Assembly (NCBI GenBank): GCA_028818995.1
Contig: JAPPMR010000007.1
Coordinates: 1-5,851 of the forward strand
Direction: 5' to 3'
Origin: Candidatus Poribacteria bacterium
GTDB taxonomy: Bacteria > Poribacteria > WGA-4E > WGA-3G
Length of the DNA stretch: 5,851 nt
Shown here: positions 1 through 5,677 of the stretch, one piece after another
How positions within the stretch are numbered: the stretch's first letter is position 1
How the letters are laid out: every line of letters starts with the position of its first letter
Made by a program: the position numbers and the translations under genes
Notes under the pieces: generated by a model
Databases searched by the model: none
What the model was told of the DNA's origin: nothing
What the model saw: the letters and a program-made list of their open reading frames with translations, nothing else

Positions 1-1077
1 TTGCTTTGTCCTGCAGATAAAGAGGGCGGCAAGCCAATCTCTTATTGGAACGCAGACCCGAAAATGCCTGTGAGTTATGGGTATGAGTTTCTTCTTAAAA
101 ACCGAGAGAAGAAAAATGAAACCCGTTTTGTGTATGGCGACAACATACCGCTTGTCCGATGTCTACATCACATCAACCCGGATAAACCCTCTAAAGAAGG
201 TCTGAACTTGAGTTTTTCCTTGAAAATTTACAAGTCAGATTATAATTGGAGCGACGAAGATATACACGGTAGTCCCGAAGCCGCTATTGCTGCCTTTGAA
301 AACTCGCTTGCGCAATATGCGGATGATCGGCGGTTCTTTGATCTTTACCCACGGCTTGTCGTACTCTACACCAAGGTCGGAAACGAAAAATCAGCGGATG
401 TCCTGATTGAACGTTTCAAGTCACCAGGCATGATACCAGACAATAAGGGGTACCGCTCAGTGTTCGGGAAACTTAGGCGCGCGGGCCTCTATAAGGAGCT
501 GCTTGAGATTTTTAAGGTAGCTGAGCAGCGGCAGCCCGACGAGGGGGTTATCCTCTTTCGCCTTGCCCACATTTATGAAAAATTGGGCAATACTAAACTC
601 GCCGAAGTCTACTATCGGAAGTCTGATCCCAAATATGAATTGTGGGGAAAATTGGTGCCAGACTTCTCTGCGACTGACCTTGATGGCAAACCGATTTCGT
701 TGAAGCAATATCGTGGAAAAGTCGTCTTGCTTGACTTTTGGGGAGTCTGGTGTGGTCCCTGCATTGACGAAATTCCCAATCTCAAAAAAGTCTATGATAC
801 CTATAAGGATCAGGGATTTGACATTATCGGTGTTAGTCTTGACGATAAGGAAGCGGTACTGCGGGACTATATTAAAGAGAACAACATCCAATGGCGGCAG
901 ATTTACAGTGGCAAAAGGTGGGTGGAGGATCCACTTGCAGAGCAGTTTAAAATTACGAGTGTTCCATCACAGTGGCTTATTGATAGAGATGGCAAATTAA
1001 TTACGCATAAAGCCAGAGGTGAAAAGTTGGAACAACTCGTAGTGGATGCCCTCAAGAATAAAGCCGAGAGTAAGTGA
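1..1077 (+). CDS. TPR and TlpA-like thioredoxin-domain protein, 5'-truncated by the window edge
   Basis: The reading frame is open from the first base. The TTG at base 1 is not the start: it aligns with Leu84 of the full-length paralogue at 1956-3263, so about 83 N-terminal residues, probably including a lipoprotein signal, lie upstream. The visible 358 residues show three parts. Residues 1-80 are the rest of a pseudopilin-head-like domain (LCPAD, PKMPVSYGY, RCLHH, LNLSFSLKIY). Residues about 90-208 are TPR-like helical repeats. Residues about 209-352 are a TlpA/AhpC-type thioredoxin fold. The redox motif is WCGPC with cysteines 251 and 254, and the cis-proline is P322 in SVPSQWLID. By family knowledge such proteins reduce or exchange disulfides in the periplasm; the partner is unknown. 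By hand count about 115 of 144 thioredoxin-domain residues match the paralogue. Family assignment is firm, but the specific role is inferred. Confidence 0.9.
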   Translation: MLCPADKEGGKPISYWNADPKMPVSYGYEFLLKNREKKNETRFVYGDNIPLVRCLHHINPDKPSKEGLNLSFSLKIYKSDYNWSDEDIHGSPEAAIAAFENSLAQYADDRRFFDLYPRLVVLYTKVGNEKSADVLIERFKSPGMIPDNKGYRSVFGKLRRAGLYKELLEIFKVAEQRQPDEGVILFRLAHIYEKLGNTKLAEVYYRKSDPKYELWGKLVPDFSATDLDGKPISLKQYRGKVVLLDFWGVWCGPCIDEIPNLKKVYDTYKDQGFDIIGVSLDDKEAVLRDYIKENNIQWRQIYSGKRWVEDPLAEQFKITSVPSQWLIDRDGKLITHKARGEKLEQLVVDALKNKAESK

Positions 1078-1101
1078 CCGAATCTGTCAAAGAAAACGCT
1101 A

Positions 1102-1134
1102 AATGTATGTGGGAAATCTATGCCCGCATACATT
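1102..1134 (+). terminator. Hairpin downstream of the first gene, possible terminator
   Basis: The arms AATGTATGTGGG (1102-1113) and CCCGCATACATT (1123-1134) pair over 12 positions with one G-U wobble, around a 9-nt loop. The hairpin starts 24 bases after the stop codon of the first gene. There is no clean T-run directly after it, only AAATGAATTTT, so termination is plausible but not shown. It could equally be a mRNA 3'-end stabilising structure or a decayed repeat. Confidence 0.4.
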
Positions 1135-1196
1135 AAATGAATTTTGCAATCTTTTCGGGTATAAAGTGTCTCAATAATTGTAAGCTTAACTATAAA

Positions 1197-1200
1197 AGGA
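1197..1200 (+). promoter_or_regulatory. Ribosome binding site that sets the start of the small exported-protein gene
   Basis: AGGA (within AAAAGGA) ends 5 bases before the ATG at 1206. The longer in-frame ATG at 1137 has no such site and would put 23 polar or irregular residues in front of the hydrophobic signal segment. A second ATG at 1218 is also possible, with GGAG 6 bases upstream; it would give a protein four residues shorter. Confidence 0.55.
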
Positions 1201-1205
1201 CACAA

Positions 1206-1730
1206 ATGGAGAAAAAAATGAAACGACTTTTGATACTTTTTCTTGTGGTCGGTATAATTCTAAGTTTCGTAGCAATCTCATTAGAAAGTATACCTGTTCA
1301 AGAAACGTCCGAACAGCCGCAGAAAATTAAAATATTACTTGATATCGCAGGTGAAAATGATCTTAAACCATTGGTTACAGAATATTTGCTTAAAGCATTT
1401 AGAAAAACAGAAAATATAAGTGTCGTTTTGGATATTGAAGAAGGCGTATCTTATGTAATATCCGTTGTTGTTGTGGAAGCACGCGCCGGAGAAAAGATGC
1501 AAAAAACCGATAATATCGCCGCTTGTATTCAGTATCTCGATTATTTTGACAATAGTATACTCAAACCGGATGTTGCTGTTTCAAATTGGGAACGCGTTAA
1601 CAATCTCACAGAAAACTTGATTGAACATTCTCGAACAGGTCTATATCTATTTTCTAAAAACGAATTGGAAAAAATGACAAACGGTGTTGTCTCCAAATTC
1701 CATGAACTGTTTTTAGAAAAAGATGAATAA
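1206..1730 (+). CDS. Small exported or membrane-anchored protein of unknown function, A+T-rich gene
   Basis: I do not recognise a named family. The 174-residue product starts MEKKMKRLL, followed by a hydrophobic stretch at residues 8-25 that could be an uncleaved anchor or a signal peptide. No lipobox Cys is seen. A short Gln/Glu/Pro-rich linker (28-40) leads to a compact alpha/beta domain: strand IKILLDIAG (41-49), helix 52-67, strand ISVVLDIE (71-78), strand VSYVISVVVVEARA (81-94), strand around IAACIQYLDYF, and a C-terminal helix 153-172. The segment from TGLYLFS through the last helix resembles small uncharacterised exported proteins I remember from environmental genomes, but I cannot name a domain. 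Hand-counted G+C over 1321-1680 is about 33%, against about 49% for 301-660 of the preceding gene, suggesting a different origin. It separates two paralogous thioredoxin-fold genes. The start at 1206 is chosen on its ribosome binding site. Confidence 0.7.
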   Translation: MEKKMKRLLILFLVVGIILSFVAISLESIPVQETSEQPQKIKILLDIAGENDLKPLVTEYLLKAFRKTENISVVLDIEEGVSYVISVVVVEARAGEKMQKTDNIAACIQYLDYFDNSILKPDVAVSNWERVNNLTENLIEHSRTGLYLFSKNELEKMTNGVVSKFHELFLEKDE

Positions 1731-1737
1731 AATGAAA

Positions 1738-1784
1738 AAACCACTTGCTTTTAGGCGCGCTTTGCAAACGCATATCAGTGGTTT
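1738..1784 (+). repeat. Weak long-loop inverted repeat after the small exported-protein gene
   Basis: The 8-base arms AAACCACT (1738-1745) and AGTGGTTT (1777-1784) can pair across a 31-base loop that contains the near-palindrome TTTGCAAA. It begins 7 bases after the stop codon at 1728-1730. No T-run follows, so a terminator call is weak; it may be chance. Confidence 0.2.
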
Positions 1785-1815
1785 CTCAATAGATATAGAT
1801 TTCGTCCAATGAAAT

Positions 1816-1844
1816 TTGTTGCAAACTTTTTGGTGAATTATAAA
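1816..1844 (+). promoter_or_regulatory. Possible sigma-70-type promoter for the lipoprotein gene
   Basis: TTGTTG (1816-1821) and TATAAA (1839-1844) are separated by 17 bases. The -10 matches consensus at 5 of 6 positions, but the -35 at only about 3 of 6, and the region is A+T-rich, so chance matches are likely. If real, transcripts would start near 1851 and carry the palindromic repeat at 1851-1909 in a leader of about 100 nt. Confidence 0.25.
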
Positions 1845-1850
1845 AATAAA

Positions 1851-1909
1851 TATACACCTTCACCCCTCTGCTGGCGAGGTTTCCTAACCTCGCTGGTGCA
1901 AAGTGTATA
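1851..1909 (+). repeat. Palindromic intergenic repeat, degenerate relative of the element at 5678-5796
   Basis: The core GCGAGGTTTCCTAACCTCGC (1874-1893) forms an 8-bp stem with a 4-base loop. It is flanked by further paired segments: CACC (1861-1864) with GGTG (1895-1898), and TATACAC (1851-1857) with GTGTATA (1903-1909), so the whole stretch could fold into one interrupted hairpin. Bases 1870-1894 are identical to the reverse complement of 5710-5734. The similarity extends outward on the left (TACACC then TCACC in both, with a 5-base insertion CCTCT here), but the 15-bp terminal inverted repeats of the other copy are not preserved. It lies in the 225-base gap before the lipoprotein gene. 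Confidence 0.85.
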
Positions 1910-1935
1910 AATAATTCTAAAATCTACCATAAATA

Positions 1936-1949
1936 AAGGAAGGAAGGAA
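1936..1949 (+). promoter_or_regulatory. Triplicated GGAA ribosome binding site of the lipoprotein gene
   Basis: Three tandem AAGG units (AAGGAAGGAAGGAA) end 6 bases before the ATG at 1956. This very purine-rich, repeated Shine-Dalgarno region suggests strong initiation and fixes the start. The short tandem repeat is also the kind of tract that can slip and change spacing; that is an inference. Confidence 0.7.
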
Positions 1950-1955
1950 ACATCA

Positions 1956-3263
1956 ATGAAAGCAAGTTTACTCTTTGGCATTGCGTTTAGTTTGGCTGGT
2001 TGTGCTATTTCTCCTGGTACGGAAGTGCCTACCCAAAAACCAGGTGAAGCCACTGTTAAAGCACAGAACCAGAAGAATATTGACATTTGTACCCAAAATT
2101 TGATTGCTATTGGAAAGGCGATTAAAACCTATCAGAAAGAACACGGGGATTTACCAGAGTGGCTTTCGGAACTTTATCCAAAATACTTGCCAGATGCAAA
2201 CCTCTTGCTCTGTCCAGCAGATGAAGGCGGAGGTAAGTCAATTTTCACGTCTAACGTAGACCCGAAAATGCCTGTGAGTTATGGCTATCAGTTTCATCCT
2301 GAATACCGAAAGGAGAAAACGGAACAGCGCGAAGTGTATGGTGATGCCATGCCACTCGTGCGTTGTCGACAACATGCGGATCAACCCTTTGACTGCCTAA
2401 ACTTGAGCTTTGACTTTAGGGTATATACCTCATCGCATGTTTGGGAATCTAAACTTGAAGAAATATACGGTAGCCCTGAAGCAGCTATTACTGCACTTGA
2501 ACGCTACCCGGATGATCCGAGTTTCTCTGATTTCTACTTACGGCTTTTCAGACTCTACATCAAAGTTGGACGTGAGAAAGATGCCGAAAGTCTCATCAAC
2601 CGTTTCAAGTCAGTCATGAATCCAGAAGACATTGAGAGTTATCGTACGCTGTTCAGTATGCTTGACTCAATGGAACGTTATGAGGATTTGTTGGAGATTT
2701 TTAAGGAGGCTGAGCAGCAACATCCGGACGCGGAACCAATTCTCTGGAGACTTGGCCACATTCACAGGAAATTGGGGAACATTCAACTCGCCGATATTTA
2801 TGATCGGAAGGCTGATCCAAAATATGAATTGTGGGGAAAACCTGTGACAGATTTTTCTACAACAGACCTTGATGGGAATCCAATTTCGCTTCAGCAATAT
2901 CGCGGAAAAGTTGTTCTGCTTGGCTTTTGGGAAACAGGGTGTGGTTTTTGCATTAAAGAAATTCCCAATCTGAAAAATGTCTACGATACTTACAAGGATA
3001 TGGGGTTTGACATCATAGGTGTTAGTCTTGATGATGAAACGGAACTGCGGGATTATATTAAAGAGAACAACATCCAGTGGCGGCAGATTTGCAGCGGTGA
3101 AAGAGGGAAAAATGATCCACTCGTACAGCAGTATAAAATCACTGGTGTGCCTGAACAGTGGCTTATTGACAGAGATGGCAAATTAATCACGCATAAAGCC
3201 AGAGGAGAGGCGTTAGAAGGTCTCGTTGTGGAAGCACTCAAAGGCGAACCCGAAAACCGATAG
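1956..3263 (+). CDS. Lipoprotein with pseudopilin-head-like domain, TPR-like helices and TlpA-type thioredoxin domain
   Basis: This is a complete 435-residue protein. Residues 1-16 are a lipoprotein signal with lipobox LAGC (cleavage before C16); Ala at +2 fits outer-membrane sorting by the E. coli rule. Residues about 40-160 have the pattern CxxNLxxIGKAIxxYxxxHGxLP, LLCPAD, PVSYGY, RCRQH and LNLSFDFRVY. This resembles the soluble head of H-X-DG/DUF1559-like pseudopilins, without the pilin N-terminal helix. Residues about 170-287 are TPR-like helices. Residues about 288-431 are a TlpA/AhpC thioredoxin fold with C329-G-F-C332 and cis-proline P399. The usual Trp before the first Cys is replaced by Gly and the usual Pro between the cysteines by Phe, so its redox behaviour probably differs from the upstream paralogue. 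An envelope thiol-disulfide role is inferred; substrate and electron donor are unknown. Palindromic repeats lie on both sides of the gene. Confidence 0.9.
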   Translation: MKASLLFGIAFSLAGCAISPGTEVPTQKPGEATVKAQNQKNIDICTQNLIAIGKAIKTYQKEHGDLPEWLSELYPKYLPDANLLLCPADEGGGKSIFTSNVDPKMPVSYGYQFHPEYRKEKTEQREVYGDAMPLVRCRQHADQPFDCLNLSFDFRVYTSSHVWESKLEEIYGSPEAAITALERYPDDPSFSDFYLRLFRLYIKVGREKDAESLINRFKSVMNPEDIESYRTLFSMLDSMERYEDLLEIFKEAEQQHPDAEPILWRLGHIHRKLGNIQLADIYDRKADPKYELWGKPVTDFSTTDLDGNPISLQQYRGKVVLLGFWETGCGFCIKEIPNLKNVYDTYKDMGFDIIGVSLDDETELRDYIKENNIQWRQICSGERGKNDPLVQQYKITGVPEQWLIDRDGKLITHKARGEALEGLVVEALKGEPENR

Positions 3264-3274
3264 AACGATTGACA

Positions 3275-3297
3275 AGGCGCGGTTTCAAACCGCGCCT
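3275..3297 (+). repeat. Perfect palindrome between the lipoprotein gene and nusB
   Basis: The arms AGGCGCGGTTT (3275-3285) and AAACCGCGCCT (3287-3297) are perfectly complementary around a single central C. As RNA this would fold as a very stable G+C-rich hairpin. It starts 12 bases after the stop codon and ends 22 bases before the nusB -35 box. No T-run follows, so it is better called an intergenic palindromic repeat than a classical terminator. It has the same layout as the core at 1874-1893, with the fourth base pair changed from A-T to C-G. Confidence 0.85.
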
Positions 3298-3319
3298 ACA
3301 TAGAAGCGAAACATTTCCC

Positions 3320-3348
3320 TTGACACCCCGCCTAAAAATCCGTATAAT
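3320..3348 (+). promoter_or_regulatory. Perfect-consensus sigma-70-type promoter for nusB
   Basis: TTGACA (3320-3325) and TATAAT (3343-3348) are separated by exactly 17 bases, matching both consensus hexamers at 12 of 12 positions. Transcription would start near 3355, giving a leader of about 33 nt before the nusB ATG. No operator-like dyad overlaps it, which suits constitutive expression. It also shows that nusB need not depend on read-through from the lipoprotein gene. Confidence 0.85.
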
Positions 3349-3387
3349 ATTACACATCACAAACACCATTGAAAATGTGGAACTCCG

Positions 3388-3801
3388 ATGTCCTCTCGTA
3401 GACAGTCGCGCATCGTCGCGATGCAAATGTTATATCAGATTCACCTCACCGCAGAGCCGATACAACTCGTTATGGAAAAGTTCTGGCAGAGCCAAGATAT
3501 ATCAACAGAACTTAGACCGTTCGCTCTGCAACTCGTTGAAGGCACCACTTCAAATCTTGAAACGATTGATGCGGAGCTCCAAGCAACCTCCAAAAATTGG
3601 CGACTTCACCGAATGCCCATTGTAGACCTATCTATTTTGCGGATCGCAACGTATGAAATCCTGTATATCGACGAAATTGACGCTGCAACGTCGATCAATG
3701 AAGCGGTAGAAATTGCCAAATCTTACAGCACCCCAAATTCCCCGAAGTTTATCAATGGCATTCTTGATAACATCCGTAAAAAACATGAGGAGCTGCAATA
3801 G
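3388..3801 (+). CDS. nusB: Transcription antitermination factor NusB
   Basis: The 137-residue product is the usual length for NusB, a small all-helical cytoplasmic protein. By family knowledge it binds the boxA RNA element together with NusE (ribosomal protein S10) and promotes antitermination of rRNA operons. Signatures are visible along the whole length: RRQSRIVAMQMLYQ (residues 4-17) with the basic N-terminal RNA-binding patch, NW followed by VDLSILRIATYEI (70-91), and the C-terminal run SINEAVEIAKSYS then SPKFINGILDNI (102-129). The ATG at 3388 gives the conserved N-terminus; the ribosome binding site is weak (TGGAA, 5 bases upstream). A consensus promoter lies 40-68 bases upstream. The common ribH neighbour of nusB is not present in the window. 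Confidence 0.96.
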   Translation: MSSRRQSRIVAMQMLYQIHLTAEPIQLVMEKFWQSQDISTELRPFALQLVEGTTSNLETIDAELQATSKNWRLHRMPIVDLSILRIATYEILYIDEIDAATSINEAVEIAKSYSTPNSPKFINGILDNIRKKHEELQ

Positions 3802-3872
3802 ACTTGATCCATCCAGATTTGAAGTCTTACCTTCAGTAGTCGGGGCATATCTAAATCACATCTAAAAAAATA

Positions 3873-5660
3873 ATGTTAAAACTAAAAATTCTAACGTTCT
3901 GTATTCTATTGCTAATCCCATTGAGTCTTAACGCTGCAGAAGAGTTCAAATTTGTTGGTGAATTCGGTGGAAAAGGGGAAGGAGAAGCACAATTCGCAAA
4001 AAACTTGTTCATGGCGTTCGGACCTGACGGAGCAGTTTACATCACAGATACGGATAACTTCAAAATTCATAAGTTCACTCAAACAGGAGAGTTTGCTTTT
4101 GACATTGAGGTGACAGATTCTTTGACGTTTCGATTCATAAAACCTACTGCTATTACCATCGGAACTGACAACTCCATCTATGTGATGGATTGGATGCTAC
4201 AGCACATTTCAGGAACAGACAATCCGAAAATCTTCAACTACGGTCCTTGTGTCCATAAATTCGATGCAAATGGACAATTTGTCGCAAGTTTTCCGATACA
4301 GGATTTCAGTAAAAGGCTCGATAACCTTGGAGCTGCTGCACCCGGTCTGGATAGTGAAGGTAAATACGCACTCATTATTCCACATGGTGACACAAAGCGA
4401 AAATTCTTACTCACTATTGATGCCCAGAATAATCTCTATGTTTATGATGATGGTTTAATTTACAAACTGGATTCAAACGGTAAACCGATTGATAGTTACG
4501 CCATTGCACAACCGGGTGCTGGACAAGCAATTCATCCGGCTGATATGGCTGTGGACAAAGCGGGAAACCTCTATATTGTTGATGAAAAAGGACATCGGGT
4601 AACGAAATACAGTTCGGAAGGAAAATTTCTACTCGCCTTCGGTGAATATGGAGATGCAGGTGGACAATTTATCGCACCATTGCGCATCACCGCCCTAAAA
4701 GATGGAACGCTCCTTGTTGCGGATAAAGCAAAGTATTTAAAAGATTTTCTCTCTACACTTCCAAAGCGGCTTGACGATCCCACCCCACGTTATGATGGTT
4801 ATGTAAAATCGTTTAGGTATCGGCTACGCAGAATCCAACGATTTACTACTGATGGTGCGTATATCCAAAAGTTGCTTGTTCCATTTCAACGAGAGGCTGA
4901 AACAGATGTCGCACTTCAACTCAAAGGAATTGATACAAACGGGAACTTATATTATCTCAATCCAACAACGTTACGGTTTAGAAAGTATGCCCCAACTAAA
5001 TCCCTGTTTTCTTCAATGTTTCAAACCGAGTTGAAACTCAGTTATACGCGTGATCTACACGATATCGAAATTGACAACCAGGATGATCTGGATGCGGATT
5101 TATACACTAAATCTGATTTTGATGAGCAGATAATTCAGGATTCGGCAGGTGCGAATTTAACTTTCTCTTATGATTTCAATGAGGACTATCGACTTGCGCT
5201 GTCTAACCGACTCAGGTTTATTCGGATGACGGATACGAGTTATTACCGTGCTCAGGATTTTGAGGATTTCCGTGGCACTTTCAATCCAGATGATAGAACC
5301 ACGGAATCATCTTGGGATAACCGAGTTCAGTTTGATTTCACATGGATACGCGACCACAGCATCTATAATTATCGTGAGGCGCGGGCTTATGCATACCTCA
5401 GTACAATCCGTCTGGATTTCATCAATGATGCACTTGATAGAAGTAACTTCAGATTTTTCGATTTCTACGCGAAACTTTCCGACTGGGGCGGTGGCATCTA
5501 TTACGACTTAAGCCGAACATTCCGCCTGAATTTTGAAATAACACACTTCTTTGGTAAAAATAGATACGAGTATATTGATGAAACAAACGACCTCTATGCC
5601 ACGGGATTTCAGCAAGCGGATACAATACGCGCTATTTTGTTCATCAATGGCTTCTTTTAA
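3873..5660 (+). CDS. Secreted NHL/six-bladed beta-propeller protein with barrel-like C-terminal region
   Basis: The 595-residue product starts with a Sec signal peptide (residues 1-21 or 1-22; cleavage in LNAAEE). Residues about 27-372 hold NHL-type repeats: segments of the form GPDGAVYITDTDNFKIHKFTQTGEF recur near 49, 98, 183, 227, 275 and 354, and the clearest is DKAGNLYIVDEKGHRVTKYS (228-247). This fits a six-bladed propeller, a scaffold for ligand or protein binding. Residues about 385-595 change character: amphipathic, aromatic-rich strand-like segments (TELKLSYTRD, ANLTFSYDF, NRVQFDFTWIRD, RAYAYLSTIRLDF, RTFRLNFEITHFFG) lead to a C-terminal Phe-Phe, resembling outer-membrane beta-barrel ends. 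A propeller displayed by an outer-membrane anchor is therefore inferred. The ATG is preceded by an A-rich tract with no evident Shine-Dalgarno sequence. The ligand is unknown. Confidence 0.85.
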   Translation: MLKLKILTFCILLLIPLSLNAAEEFKFVGEFGGKGEGEAQFAKNLFMAFGPDGAVYITDTDNFKIHKFTQTGEFAFDIEVTDSLTFRFIKPTAITIGTDNSIYVMDWMLQHISGTDNPKIFNYGPCVHKFDANGQFVASFPIQDFSKRLDNLGAAAPGLDSEGKYALIIPHGDTKRKFLLTIDAQNNLYVYDDGLIYKLDSNGKPIDSYAIAQPGAGQAIHPADMAVDKAGNLYIVDEKGHRVTKYSSEGKFLLAFGEYGDAGGQFIAPLRITALKDGTLLVADKAKYLKDFLSTLPKRLDDPTPRYDGYVKSFRYRLRRIQRFTTDGAYIQKLLVPFQREAETDVALQLKGIDTNGNLYYLNPTTLRFRKYAPTKSLFSSMFQTELKLSYTRDLHDIEIDNQDDLDADLYTKSDFDEQIIQDSAGANLTFSYDFNEDYRLALSNRLRFIRMTDTSYYRAQDFEDFRGTFNPDDRTTESSWDNRVQFDFTWIRDHSIYNYREARAYAYLSTIRLDFINDALDRSNFRFFDFYAKLSDWGGGIYYDLSRTFRLNFEITHFFGKNRYEYIDETNDLYATGFQQADTIRAILFINGFF

Positions 5661-5677
5661 TCCAGATATAGACAGCA

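Noticed and set aside
1..3. TTG at the first base as the start codon of the first gene
   Set aside because: It aligns with an internal Leu (residue 84) of the full-length paralogue; the frame simply runs off the window edge.
457..891. Minus-strand 144-codon frame inside the first gene
   Set aside because: It is antisense to a conserved domain of the TPR/TlpA gene, and a similar antisense frame appears in the paralogue, as expected from shared sequence.
1137..1205. Longer start for the small exported protein
   Set aside because: No ribosome binding site, and the extra 23 residues would precede an otherwise good signal segment; the region also follows a hairpin closely.
1838..2086. Minus-strand open frame over the repeat and the lipoprotein start
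   Set aside because: It overlaps the signal-peptide region of a well supported gene, and part of its peptide (SEVRKPRQ) is just the translated palindromic repeat.
3269..3625. Open frame overlapping the palindrome, promoter and nusB
   Set aside because: It runs through the palindrome and promoter and lies in another frame of the clear nusB gene; no family pattern seen.
3802..3872. Possible terminator or promoter between nusB and the propeller gene
   Set aside because: Only a 4-bp GAAG/CTTC hairpin and no acceptable -35/-10 pair with normal spacing could be found.
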